Shown: positions 51,651 through 61,289 of the stretch, one piece after another
Numbering within the stretch: position 1 is the first letter of the stretch
How the letters are laid out: each line of letters begins with the position of its first letter
Origin: Planobispora longispora
GTDB lineage: Bacteria > Actinomycetota > Actinomycetes > Streptosporangiales > Streptosporangiaceae
DNA length: 64,000 nt
NCBI RefSeq assembly: GCF_016863135.1
Contig: NZ_BOOH01000038.1
Location: forward strand, 1-64,000
Direction of reading: 5' to 3'
Position numbers and translations under genes: made by a program
Notes under the pieces: generated by a model
The model's input: the letters and a program-made list of their open reading frames with translations, nothing else
What the model was told of the DNA's origin: nothing
Database searches by the model: none

Positions 51651-52603
51651 TCAGCGGATGCGGCGGCGGGCGGCCGGATCGGTGTGGGCGGTGACGGCCG
51701 CGGAGGTGTGTTCGCAGAGACGGACGTAGGCGCCGAGGCTGGCCAGGTGGGCGTGGCGTGACTTGGCCTGGAGTTCTGCGGCGGTGCGGCCGGCGTCCGC
51801 GAGGTGCTGCAGCGCGGAGTGGCGCAGCTGGTGGAGTGTCCATCCGTTGCCATGCGGATCGAGGGCCCGGGTGGCGGTTTTGAACAGGTGTTCGGCGCGT
51901 GGGTAGGACAGTCGGCCGCGTCCGGTGGTCGGACAGATGTCGGCGGTCGCGGGGGTGCGGGGGCCGGAAGTGGAGGCGCGGCGGTCGGCCAGGAACACCG
52001 GCCCGGCGATGCGGCCCTTGAGCAGGCGTGGGAGGAGGCGGGCGGTGCCGGTGGCCCAGTGCACGTACTCGATCGCGCCGCCTTGGAGACCACGCGGGCG
52101 CGGCGGAATTCGGGGTCGAGGTCTTCGATGTTGAGGGAGAGGATCTCTTGGGCGCGGGCTGCGGTCTCGTACATCATGCGCCACAGCACCCGCTCGCGCA
52201 GCCCGTGCGCGTCATCGCCGAACAGCTTTTCCAAGCGGGTCCGCGGGATGGAGCGGTCGCCGCGGCGGGCGGTCTTGCGCCGGGTCAGCCGCCGCGCCGG
52301 GTTGGTGGCCAGGAGTTCTTGGCGCTGCGCCCAGGTGGTGAAGGAGGTGAGCGCGGACAGGTGCCGGTTCCAAGTGGCGGCCGCCGCAGTGTTCCACCGC
52401 TGCATCACCGCGGCGTAGTCTTCGGGGGCCAGGTCGGCGATGGGGTTGGCGCCGCCGGCGACGTCGATGAGGCGGGCGAGGGTGCCGTCGTAGTTGGCGC
52501 GGGTGGTGGCGGTCGGGATGGAGTCCAGGTAGCAGTCGACGGCGGCCGCGAGGGTGACGTCGCCAGATGAGCTTGCGCGGCCGGGGAAGGCGACGACGGA
52601 CAC
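51651..52603 (-). pseudogene. tyrosine recombinase (integrase), frameshifted
   Basis: GTG at 52603 has GGAGG at 8-base spacing. The N-terminal core-binding domain (VDCYLDSIPTATTRANYDGT LARL) leads to the catalytic Arg (YETAARAQEILSLNIEDLD). A one-base deletion near 52080 shifts frame; the remainder (IEYVHWATGTARLLPRLLKG; HQLRHSALQHLADAGRTAAE; LGAYVRLCEHTSAAVTAHTD) is intact in the new frame. Correcting one base gives a ~315-aa integrase. Its C-terminal homologue survives as a fragment at 21845. Confidence 0.82.
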
Positions 52604-52625
52604 GGCAGGGACCTCCACAGGGCCT

Positions 52626-52734
52626 ATGTGACACATAACGTTGCCGAGTCGCCTGCGCCGTGGTGGACGGCGAGCTGGGCGGACGCAGGCCAACGCCGGC
52701 CAGTGTGACAGGTAATGCAGATTCTGTGTCACAT
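52626..52734. repeat. TGTGACA-type repeats upstream of the integrase
   Basis: ATGTGACACA (52626-52635) and its exact complement TGTGTCACAT (52725-52734) bracket a third copy, GTGTGACAGGTAATGC near 52703. Such repeats next to an integrase start are candidates for arm-type binding sites or promoter elements. Confidence 0.45.
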
Positions 52735-52931
52735 CCAGCCTGCCGACATGCACCCGCCGCCTGGCGGGCGAACGTGGAGGTGAACCCGGATCGACAACGA
52801 GGTCGCCGATCCGGGAGCCGAGCGGGACGAGCGGAGCCGCGGTCGCGTCGCCGAGTCCGCGGTGGGCGACCGGGGGGCGCGGCGAAGCGGCGGGGCGTGG
52901 CCGGTCGCGGTGCCGTGTGTTCCGGGCGGGT

Positions 52932-53384
52932 TCAGGTGGTCGCGCCGCCGAACAGGGCGCGCAGTCGACCGGTCTGTTCGGCTCGTTCTGCGGCGTACTG
53001 CTGGTCGGGGAGGTTGTCGGGAGCTTGGCGCAGCAGGCGTTTGGTCGCGGTGGCGGCGCCGGCGTCGACGGCCAGGAGCGCGGTGGTCAGGTCGGCCACG
53101 GCAGCGTCCAGGCCTTCGCGGGGCACGAGGGTCTCGGCCAGGCCGAGACGGGCGGCCTCGTCGGCGGGTACGGTGCGGGCGGTCAGGCAGATCTCCAGTG
53201 CCCGGGGCAGGTGCTGCCCAGCGGCGGCAAGGGCTTGCCACAGGGCGAAGGTGAGTGCGTTGCGCCGTTCGGGTCGGTTCAGGGTGAGGGTCGCGACGGG
53301 CCCGTCGATGTCCACGAGCAGGCCATCGTGGACCGGCTGGGCGGTTTCCTGCGGCCTTTGATCGGCCGCGGTCTCCATGTGCAT
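52932..53384 (-). pseudogene. enoyl-CoA hydratase with in-frame central deletion
   Basis: The 150-codon frame reads MHMETAADQRPQETAQ .. VATLTLNRPERRNALTFALW QALAAAGQHLPR, the normal crotonase N-terminus. It then jumps to ALEICLTARTVPADEAARLG LAETLVPREGLDAAVADLTT, the C-terminal third. About 90-100 residues, including the oxyanion-hole and catalytic Glu segments, are gone without loss of frame. It is divergent from the TetR gene at 53475 across the palindrome. Confidence 0.78.
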
Positions 53385-53438
53385 CCCTTCTGGGCAGGAT
53401 CGGTTCTACGGATGGCGGCGTGAGGCGCCGCCCGCCCG

Positions 53439-53468
53439 ACAGTAACAGAGCGCGCGCTCTGTTACTGT
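53439..53468. promoter_or_regulatory. perfect 30-bp palindromic operator
   Basis: ACAGTAACAGAGCGC (53439-53453) is followed by its exact reverse complement (53454-53468). It ends at the TetR start codon and is 55 bases from the divergent gene, so it can block both. TAACAGAGC/GCTCTGTTA arms are typical of fatty-acid TetR operators. Confidence 0.82.
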
Positions 53469-53474
53469 GTGGTT

Positions 53475-54167
53475 ATGGCGCGACCTCGGATCTACGACCC
53501 TGAGCTGATCATGGACGCTGCCGAGCGGCTGGTGGCCGGTTCGGGACCTGATGGCGTCACCATCCGTGGGCTGGCCGCGGCGACGGGGGTGTCGAACGGG
53601 GCGATCTACCACGCGTTCGGGTCTCTGCCCGTCCTGCTGGGGCGGGTGTGGCTGCGAGCCGCCGGCGACTTCCTGGACCTGCAGGAGACCGCGGTCCAGA
53701 AGGCTGCGGAGTCCGAGGGGCCGTCGGCAGGAGCGGCGATGGACGCGGTGGCGGCGGCGGCCGACGCGCCGGCGGCGTTCGCGCTGCGGCGTCCCGCGGC
53801 GGCCCGGATGCTGATGGGCGTGAGCCGCGAGCAGCTGCTGGGCCCCGGCCTGCCCGACCAGCTGGCCGCCGACCTGCTCGCGCTCGACCGGCGGCTACTG
53901 GACCTGCTCAAGCGACTGGCCCGCGGCATGTGGGGCCGGGCGGACGCGGCCGCCGTCGCGGTCATCACCTTGTGCGTGGTCGACCTGCCCACCGCCGCGT
54001 TCCGGCGCGCCCTGACCGCCCCGCTCGCCGACGAGGCGGCCACCGCCGCCACACCCATCGAGGCCGACACCCGGCAGCGGCTGGAGGCCGCCGTCCGCGC
54101 CGTGCTGACCATCCCGCCGCCCGGCCGTCCCGGCCGCCGGCCTTCCACTGCGACGACCAAGGATTGA
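53475..54167 (+). CDS. TetR-family regulator of a crotonase operon
   Basis: A 230-aa TetR regulator: HTH VTIRGLAAATGVSNGAIYHA FGS, then a helical ligand domain. ATG at 53475 lies 7 bases after the palindrome; an in-frame GTG at 53469 touches it. With the operator abutting the start, transcripts are probably leaderless or nearly so. Its stop is two bases before the next ATG. Confidence 0.87.
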   Translation: MARPRIYDPELIMDAAERLVAGSGPDGVTIRGLAAATGVSNGAIYHAFGSLPVLLGRVWLRAAGDFLDLQETAVQKAAESEGPSAGAAMDAVAAAADAPAAFALRRPAAARMLMGVSREQLLGPGLPDQLAADLLALDRRLLDLLKRLARGMWGRADAAAVAVITLCVVDLPTAAFRRALTAPLADEAATAATPIEADTRQRLEAAVRAVLTIPPPGRPGRRPSTATTKD

Positions 54168-54169
54168 CC

Positions 54170-54847
54170 ATGCCCGAACTGCGCAACGACGGCCCGGTGT
54201 TCGTACTGGACCTGGGCCAGGACGAGAACCGGTTCTCCCCGGACTGGATCACTGCCGTCCACGGCCACCTGGACAGCGTCGTGGACCACTCCGGTCCCGC
54301 CGCGCTCATCACCACCAGCCGCGGCAAGTTCTTCTCCAACGGCCTGGACCTGGACTGGCTGGGAGCCCACCCCGAAGAACTGCTGCCCTACGTCGAGCGG
54401 GTGCAGGACCTCCTGGCCCGGGTGCTGTCGCTGCCCGTCCCCACGATCGCCGCGGTCAACGGCCACGCCTTCGGCGCCGGGACCATGCTCGCCCTGGCCC
54501 ACGACTTCCGCGTCATGCGCGCCGACCGCGGCTACTTCTGCCTGCCCGAGGTCGACATCAACATCCCCTTCACCCCCGGCATGGCCGCCCTCATCCAAGG
54601 CAAGCTCACCCCGGCCGCCGCGACCGCCTCCATGACCACCGGACACCGGTTCGGGGCTCCCCAGGCCCGCGAGCTGGGTCTGATCGACGACGTCGCGGAC
54701 CTGGAACAGCTCATCGCCGTCGCCGACGCCCGCGTCCGACCCCTGGCCGGCAAGGACCGCACCACCCTGGGCGCGATCAAGACCACCATGTTCGCCTCCG
54801 CCCTGACCGCGCTGCGCGACACCCAGACCGCGACAGCCAACGCCTGA
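54170..54847 (+). CDS. enoyl-CoA hydratase/isomerase family protein
   Basis: A 225-aa crotonase-fold protein. TTSRGKFFSNGLDLDWL supplies the first oxyanion-hole strand, and VNGHAFGAGTMLALAHDFRV the second with GAG. FCLPEVDINIPFTPGMAALI corresponds to the active-site helix, with Glu at EVD. AAGGA lies 7 bases before ATG 54170. It is slightly short for a hydratase and closer to enoyl-CoA isomerases. Part of the TetR operon, likely in acyl-CoA metabolism. Confidence 0.87.
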   Translation: MPELRNDGPVFVLDLGQDENRFSPDWITAVHGHLDSVVDHSGPAALITTSRGKFFSNGLDLDWLGAHPEELLPYVERVQDLLARVLSLPVPTIAAVNGHAFGAGTMLALAHDFRVMRADRGYFCLPEVDINIPFTPGMAALIQGKLTPAAATASMTTGHRFGAPQARELGLIDDVADLEQLIAVADARVRPLAGKDRTTLGAIKTTMFASALTALRDTQTATANA

Positions 54848-54956
54848 CCCAACGCGGCCCGGCCCGTCCTGCCGACCACAGGGCGGGCCGGGCCCGGCGT
54901 TCGGCATGGCGGCGGCCATGCCGAACGAGGTGACATACCGGACGAAGGGAATGCCG

Positions 54957-57208
54957 ATGAGTTCGATCGCGGACGGGCAGTGGAAGAAGACCGCGTGCAT
55001 CCTGTGTGAGAACAACTGCGGAATCCAGGTGCAGGTCCAAGACCGCCGGTTCGTCAAGATCCGGGGCGACAAGGAGCACGTGTCCAGCCACGGCTACACC
55101 TGCAACAAGGCCCTGCGCCTGGACCACTATCAAAATGGCGGCCGTCGGCTGACCGACCCGCTGCGCCGGGAGGCCGACGGAACCTTCACCGAGATCAGCT
55201 GGGACACCGCGATCAGCGAGATCGCCTCCCGGCTGGTGGCGGTGCGCGACACCCACGGCGGGCGGAGCATCTTCTTCTACGGCGGCGGCGGCGGCCAGGG
55301 CAACCATCTGGGCGGCGCCTACCGCCAGCCGCTGCAGCACGCGCTCGGGGCGCGGTACCGGTCCAACCCGCTGGCTCAGGAGAAGTGCGGTGAGGCATGG
55401 GTCGACGCCCATCTCACCGGCGGTCACACCCACGGCGACTTCGAGCATGCCCAGGTCTCGGTCTTCATCGGCAAGAACCCCTGGCAGAGCCACGGCGTGG
55501 CCCGCGCCCGCACGGTACTGAAGGAGATCGCCAAGGACCCCGACCGGACCATGATCGTCATCGACCCCGTCCGGTCCGAGACCGCCGACCTCGCCGACAT
55601 CCACCTCCAGGTTCGTCCCGGTACCGACGCCTGGTGCCTGGCGGCCATCGTCGGCGTCATCGTCCAGGACGACCTGCTCGACCACGACTTCGCAGCCGAG
55701 CACCTCAGCGACCAGGCTCCTGTGCTGGAGGTCCTGCGCAGGGTCGAGGTGAGCGCGTACGCACAGATATGCGGCATCCCGGAGGCGACCCTGCGCCAGG
55801 TGGCCCGCCTCATCGCCACCGCCGACAGCGTCTCCACCTATGAGGACCTGGGTGTCCAGCAGGGCCCCAACAGCACCCTCATCTCCTACCTCAACAAGCT
55901 CCTGTGGCTGCTGACCGGCAACTTCGGCAAGCCCGGCGCGATGCAGCCCCACACCTGGTTCGCCCCCCCCTGGGCCGCTACGACACCGACGTGCAGCACA
56001 CCCCGGTCACCGGCACGCCCATGCCCGCTGGGCTCGTGCCGTGCAACGTCATCGCCGCCGAGATCCTCAACGACCATCCGCAGCGCTTCCACGCCATGAT
56101 GATCGACTCTTCGAATCCCGCTCACTCCCTCGCCGACTCCGCGGAGTTCCGGCGGGCCCTGGCGGCGCTCGACCTGGTGGTCGTGGTCGACGTCGCCCTG
56201 ACCGAGACCGGGCGGCTCGCGCACTACGTGCTTCCGGCCAGCACCCAGTTCGAGAAGTGGGAGGCGACGTTCTTCAACTTCGAGTTCCCCGGCAACACCT
56301 TCCACCTGCGCGCTCCGGTCCTGGATCCGCTGCCGGGGACCTTGCCCGAGCCCGAGATCTACAGCCGCCTGCTGCAGGCCCTGGGCGCGGCTCCCCGACG
56401 GAAGGTGAAACTTCTGCGGACGGCGTTGCGACTCGGCCGGCCTGTGTTCAAGGCCGTGTTCGCGGTCATGATCGCCGCTGACCGGTCGACCCTGGCGATG
56501 GCCCCGTACCTGCTGTATCAGACCCTCGGCCGCGCGCTGCCCGACGGCGCGCAAGCGGCAGCGGTGCTGTGGGGGCTGGCGCTGCGCGTGTCCCGGCGAT
56601 ACCCCCAGGCCATGAGGCGCGCCGGGCACCGTTCCGCCGACGACCTCTTCACCGCCATCCTGGAAAACCGCTCCGGCGTCACCTTCACCCTCGACCGCCC
56701 CGAAGACGCATGGGCGCACGTACGGCACACCTCCGGCCGCATCCCCTTGCACATCCCCGAACTCCTCGACGCACTCGCGGTCTTGCCCGACACCCCGGCC
56801 ACGCACACCAGCGACGACTACCCCTTCATTTTGGCCGCCGGCCAGCGGCGGGCCTCCACCGCCAACACCATCTTCCGCGACACCACCTGGCGGCTACGCG
56901 AGCGTGACGGCACCCTGCGGATCAGCCCCGGCGACGCCGAACGACTCGGCCTGATCGATGGAGCCACCGCGCAGATCACCACCAGCCGGGGAACCGCGCA
57001 AGCCACCGTCGAGGTCGACGACCGCCTGCAAGCCGGGCACGCCGCCCTGCCCAATGGCTTCGGTCTGGACCTGCCCACCGACGACGGCGGAACCGAACGC
57101 ACCGGCGTCGCCCTCAACACCCTCACCGACCAGCACCGACGCGACCCGTTCGCCGCCACCCCCTGGCACAAACACCTACCCGCCCGCATCGAAGCCGTCA
57201 CCGGCTGA
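54957..57208 (+). pseudogene. molybdopterin oxidoreductase broken at a C8 run
   Basis: The first frame (~335 residues) has the N-terminal [4Fe-4S] motif Cys14-x2-Cys17-x3-Cys21-x27-Cys49 and the Mo-bis-MGD domain (PLAQEKCGEAWVD; TMIVIDPVRSETADLADIHL). At 55963-55970, a run of eight C, the frame breaks. The rest resumes one base over (GRYDTDVQHTPVTGTPMPAG .. HYVLPASTQFEKWEATFFNF .. ISPGDAERLGLIDGATAQI) to 57208, for a total of ~750 residues. One more C would restore a complete DMSO-reductase-family enzyme, so this could be a sequencing error, a real mutation or a phase-variable tract. GAAGGGA precedes the start. Confidence 0.82.
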
Positions 57209-57284
57209 CGGGCCTGCCCCACTTACCGCTACCGGCCCGGCCGCCAGGCGGCTGATCCATCCCTGCACGAACCGGAGAACCACT

Positions 57285-57478
57285 GTGACCGCAGAGACCG
57301 CTGCCATGTCCGGCCTCGACCTGATGCGCTGGGTCCAGAAGGAACGACCCTGACCGCACAAGGCACTGTCATTCACGCCGGCCGCCGCACCGCCACCGCC
57401 GAAGGAAAAGTCACCGACAGCCACGGAAAACTCATCGCCCACACCACCACCTGCCTGATCCTGCCCCTCACCGGCTGA
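57285..57478 (+). pseudogene. PaaI-type thioesterase lacking its middle
   Basis: GTG at 57285 (GGAG 8 bases before) gives MTAETAAMSGLDLMRWVQKE RP then stop, a typical PaaI N-terminus. Immediately after, in another register, AQGTVIHAGRRTATAEGKVT DSHGKLIAHTTTCLIL forms the C-terminal hotdog strands. About 80 residues with the catalytic segment are missing. Confidence 0.72.
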
Positions 57479-57535
57479 CAGCCCACCGGCGACGTCGGGT
57501 GTGTCTAGATAACGGTGTATCTCGATCTTGATTAG

Positions 57536-57660
57536 TTATCGGGTGGTCGAGGTCAGACGGCCCTCAAAGGTGATGGCGAAGGCGTTCAGCGCGGCCTTCC
57601 ACCGGGTCACCCAGCGTTTGCGGCCCTTGCCGGTCGGGTCCAGGCTCATGCGGGTAAGGT
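57536..57660 (-). pseudogene. IS256-family transposase C-terminal fragment
   Basis: The reverse-strand frame reads MSLDPTGKGRKRWVTRWKAA LNAFAITFEGRL and ends at TAA 57536. This 'SLDPTGKG..rW..RWK.aLNAFaItFegRl' ending is that of IS256-type transposases. Upstream sequence is unrelated. Confidence 0.72.
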
Positions 57661-58040
57661 GCCGCGCTGGCCAGGCATCGGCGGACTATCGAGGGGAAAG
57701 TCGTCTTCGGCGGGTTCTTGCCGAAAATGAGGGGCGATACACCGGCTCCGGCATCACGATGACCGCTCCGCCGCACCCACCGACCCTTACCGCCAACGGC
57801 CTCACAGGCACGAGCCGATCTCGGTCGGCGCCGCAGGCTCCAGGCGCCCGCACCCGCGGGCGTCCGTCGTCATCTGGTGCACCACCGCGAAGATGCTCCC
57901 TTGCCGACGGCAGAACGTGATCACAACGGTGACCGCACGGCGATTCGCCGGCAAACGGGAGGGCCCCATCCGGACGAGTCCCAGGAAGTGCGCACCCGGC
58001 CGGGCATGGCCCCCTGAAGGCAGCAAGACAGCAGGCGTGA
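57661..58040. other. 380-base stretch without recognisable gene
   Basis: Between two transposase relics I find no frame with convincing protein texture on either strand. It may be debris of a transposon. Nothing else can be supported. Confidence 0.4.
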
Positions 58041-58442
58041 TCAGGCAGCCAGGCCGACCGCGGAAAAGTCGATCTCCTTGAGCTCGGGGTTGAACGCCGC
58101 CGGCTCGTGTGCGATCTCGTCGGTGGCATAGGCGCCGAAACGGCGGATGTGGGCGCGCAGATACAGCGAGATCGCTCCGATCTCGTCGGCGGTGATGGGC
58201 AGGCCCTCGGCGACCAGATCGCGCAACACGTCCATCAGGTCCAGGGTGTTGTGGAAGATCACGCAGTTGGCCAGCAGGGTGTTCATCTTGATGAGCTTCT
58301 CCTGCTCATCGGGGTCGTTGTGGGCGATGACCCCGTTGTTGCCGAAGGAGAGCCACTGGGAGAAACCGTTGTAGGCTTCGACCTTGCTGGTCGCCGCCGT
58401 CACCCGTGAACGCAAGGCGGGATCGGCCAGGTAGCGCAGCAT
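58041..58442 (-). pseudogene. Tn3-family transposase C-terminal fragment
   Basis: The frame reads SKVEAYNGFSQWLSFGNNGV, DEQEKLIKMNTLLANCVIFH NTLDL and PITADEIGAISLYLRAHIRR FGAY, the end of a Tn3-type TnpA including the 'N...N.v.fhn.ld' helix. About 130 codons remain of ~1000. Distinct from the fragment at 15604. Confidence 0.82.
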
Positions 58443-58537
58443 TATGTGGAATCTGATCTGTCAAGCGGGACCATGCTGCCTGTTGGTAGATATCGGCTGG
58501 CCGACTGCGTGAGGAACCCGGACAATCACCTATCGTG

Positions 58538-59065
58538 ATGGGGATCTCCGGCTTCGAGCCGACCTTTCTCGCCGGGTTTGAAGCCGTCCGCAAGGAACAC
58601 GGGCCAGGCCTGGCAGCGCTGAGTGGCCGGCGTCTGACGGGGTTCGCGATCGTGCGGTTTGTCGAGGACGGGGACTGGTTCGCTGACTGCCCCGTTGTCT
58701 TGAACTTCGACGGTGTCCAGATAGAGATCTGCCACTGGAAGCTCGATGAGCTATCGATCAGCTGGAACAGCATCGACACGACGACGGCGATCAGCGACTG
58801 GGAGTGGTTCGAGCTGACTCCGGCGTGGTCCAGTGCCGACGAACGGCTTGAGCCGTTCATCGGCCAGGAATTGCGGGAAGTTGCTCTGCTGGAGTGGCGT
58901 CCTTCGAGTCATGACCTGGCGGCCGGCACCATCGCGGTGGAGTTCGTCTTCGACGCTGGCTGTTTCCATATCGCCAACGCTCTTGATGAGAACAGCATCG
59001 AGGTCGGTGACGCTCATCCGGAATTCGTGCGGTATCGGTTGGGCTGCGGTGCGCCGCCTGACTAG
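58538..59065 (+). CDS. hypothetical protein interrupted at its 3' end by IS elements
   Basis: A ~175-aa acidic soluble protein (FEPTFLAGFEAVRKEHGPGL .. WKLDELSISWNSIDTTTAI). ATG 58538 or GTG 58535 are both possible. The TAG stop lies inside the CTAG at which the IS982/IS5 block begins, so the original C-terminus may have been longer. The pattern of Trp and acidic residues recalls small immunity-type proteins, but I cannot assign a family. Confidence 0.55.
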   Translation: MGISGFEPTFLAGFEAVRKEHGPGLAALSGRRLTGFAIVRFVEDGDWFADCPVVLNFDGVQIEICHWKLDELSISWNSIDTTTAISDWEWFELTPAWSSADERLEPFIGQELREVALLEWRPSSHDLAAGTIAVEFVFDAGCFHIANALDENSIEVGDAHPEFVRYRLGCGAPPD

Positions 59066-60183
59066 GAGCTGTTTGGGGTTCGGATCTAAGTGTGGCCCGG
59101 TGGTGGGTCGGCCGTGGCTGGTAGAACTCGGACGTGGCGCGTTTTGATGTGACCGATGCCGAGTGGGCGTTGATCGCGCCGTATCTGCCGGTGGCGGCCA
59201 CTGGGCCGCTGCCGCGGCGGGTACGGGATCAGTTCAACGGGATCCTGTGGCGGTTTCGCACCGGGTCGGACTGGCGTGATGTCCCCGAACGCTACGGGCC
59301 CTGGTCCACCATCTACTCCCGGTTCAACGCCTGGGCCAAGGCCGGGGTGTTCCACGGGCTGATGGACGCGTTGATCGCCGAGGCCGCCTCCCGCGGACAG
59401 GTCGGGCTGGAGCTGGTCAGCGTGGACTCAACCATCGTGCGGGCGTATCAGGAGTCGGCCGGGCTGGCCGTGGCCGGGGAGACGCTGGATGCGCTGGAGC
59501 AGGCCCTGACCGAGGAAAAGGGGGCCGCGCTGGCGCAGCAGCCGCCGGTGCTGCGGGTGATGCGCCGCCGGTCGCCCCCAGCGCGGACGGCGGGAACGGT
59601 GCGGACGCGTCGTCGGGCCGCGATCGCGCCGCCAGGCGGCGACGCCGCCGGGCCCGGGCCACGGCTGCCGGGCTCGGCCGGTCCCGCGGCGGGCTGAGCA
59701 GCAAGGTCCATGCCGCGGTCGACGCCGCCGGGCGGCCGCTGGCGTTCATGCTCACCCCCGGCCAGGCCGCCGACTGCCCGCAGTTCATCACCGTCATGGA
59801 CAAGATCTGCGTCCCCGGTCCGGTCGGCCGGCCCCGTACCCGGCCGGGCGCAGTCGCTGCGGACAAGGCCTACTTCTCCCGCGCCAACCGCGCCTACCTG
59901 CGGAAACGCCGCATCAAGGCGGTCATCCCGGAAAAGAAGGACCAGGCGGCCAACCGCCGGAAGAAGGGCAGCCGGGGCGGCCGGCCCGTCGGCTACGCCA
60001 GCGATCTCTACAAGGAGCGCAACACCGTTGAATGGTGCTTCCAGAAGATCAAGACCTGGCGCTGTTTGGCGACTCGCTACGACAAGGCCTCGGAAAGCTA
60101 CGAGGCCGGGCTCTATCTCCGAGGTTCGGTCATGTGGCTGAAGCTCCTCACCTCAACCACATGATCCGAACCTCGAACAGCTC
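59066..60183. mobile_element. IS5-family element with CTAG duplication
   Basis: Terminal inverted repeats GAGCTGTTTGGGGTTCGG and GAGCTGTTCGAGGTTCGG (right end read inwards) match at 16 of 18 positions. CTAG flanks both sides (59062-59065 and 60184-60187). The 1118-base element carries one two-frame transposase and appears intact. Confidence 0.88.
59134..60164 (+). CDS. IS5-family transposase, two frames joined by probable -1 frameshift
   Basis: Frame one from GTG 59134 encodes RFDVTDAEWALIAPYLPV .. DQFNGILWRFRTGSDWRDVP .. LVSVDSTIVRAY with the first DDE Asp. Frame two carries GGLSSKVHAAVDAAGRPLAF then VAADKAYFSRANRAYL and ERNTVEWCFQKIKTWRCLAT RYDK with the remaining acidic residues. AAAAGGGGG at 59516-59524 is a strong -1 slippery site upstream of the frame change, and reading -1 from it runs open through a basic linker into frame two. 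Programmed frameshifting is therefore likely. Confidence 0.82.
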
Positions 60184-61289
60184 CTAGATGAGTAAGTCCT
60201 AAAGCGGAGAGCGGGTACGGCGATGCGTACCCGCCGATAGGCCCACCCGTGGCGCGCGTCCGTGGTGGGCCGGGTGTTGCCCACCCGGGCTGCGCCTGAC
60301 GGTAGATGATCCTGTCCGCGACGTCAGGGCGCACGCAACGAAGGGTGTCGAGGATCGGTTTGTGACAACTGACCTCAACACCCTTCTGATCACACTGTAT
60401 GTCAGGATCGACGACTGGCTGCGGGCCCCGGGCCGCCCCGCCCGTCTGGGCCGCCCACCCCGGCTGACCGACGCCGAACTACTCACCCTGGCCATCGCCC
60501 AAGCGCTGCTGGGCATCGACTCCGAGGCCCGCTGGCTGCGCTTTGTCCCGGCGCATCTGCCGGGCGCCTTTGCCTACCTGCCCGGCCAGTCCGGCTACAA
60601 CAAGCGCCTGCGCGTCGCCTTGCCGCTGATCCAGCGCGCCATCCGGGCCCTGGCTCGCGACACCGACCTGTGGGTCGACCCGGTCTGGGTCATCGATTCC
60701 ACCCCGGTTGAGTGCGGCCGCTCGCGCCCGACCGTCTGCCGCTCGGCATTGGCCGGCTGGGCCGGCTACGGCTACTGCCGCTCGCATTCACGCTGGTTTT
60801 GGGGGCTGCGCCTGCATCTGGTGTGCACCCCGACCGGCTTGCCCATCACCTGGGCGCTGGCCACCCCGGCACTTGATGAGCGCCAAGTGCTGATGGCCGT
60901 CTTCGACCACGACCCCGGCCTGATCACCGAGCGGCCCGGCCTACTGATCGTCGCCGACAAGGGGTATGCGTCGGCGGAACTGGATGCCTACCTGGCCGAG
61001 CGGGGCGTGCAGCTACTGCGGCCCTCCTACCGCAATCGAGCGCCCCGGCCAGGTGAGCAGTTCCTCAAACCGGTCCGCCAACTGATCGAATCGGTCAACG
61101 CCACCCTCAAAGGCCAGCTCAACCTGGAGCTGCACGGCGGACGCAGCCCGATTGGTGTCACCGTCCGCGTCGCCCAGCGGATCTTGGCGTTGACCGCCGC
61201 GATCTGGCACAACCGCGCCACCGGCCAGCCCGTCATCCGATCGTTGATCGCCTACGACCACTGACCAGACTTCGGACTTACTCATCTAG
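60184..61289. mobile_element. IS982-family element
   Basis: CTAGATGAGTAAGTCC at 60184 and its complement GGACTTACTCATCTAG ending at 61289 are 16-base perfect terminal inverted repeats. The enclosed single-ORF DDE transposase matches IS982 style. The IS5-family element appears to have inserted at the CTAG of its left end. Confidence 0.82.
60362..61264 (+). CDS. IS982-family transposase
   Basis: A 300-aa DDE transposase. The blocks WVIDSTPVECGRSRPTVCRS, WFWGLRLHLVCTPTGLPITW and LIVADKGYASAELDAYLAE contain the D-D part, and QLIESVNATLKGQLNLELHG GRS the Glu. GTG 60362 lies after a GGAT sequence. No frameshift or deletion is visible, so it is probably functional and could mobilise related copies. 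Confidence 0.88.
   Translation: MTTDLNTLLITLYVRIDDWLRAPGRPARLGRPPRLTDAELLTLAIAQALLGIDSEARWLRFVPAHLPGAFAYLPGQSGYNKRLRVALPLIQRAIRALARDTDLWVDPVWVIDSTPVECGRSRPTVCRSALAGWAGYGYCRSHSRWFWGLRLHLVCTPTGLPITWALATPALDERQVLMAVFDHDPGLITERPGLLIVADKGYASAELDAYLAERGVQLLRPSYRNRAPRPGEQFLKPVRQLIESVNATLKGQLNLELHGGRSPIGVTVRVAQRILALTAAIWHNRATGQPVIRSLIAYDH

Noticed and set aside
57285-57478. Two independent small genes instead of a broken thioesterase
   Set aside because: The two pieces match the start and end of one PaaI-type protein in the right order, so a single deleted gene is more economical.
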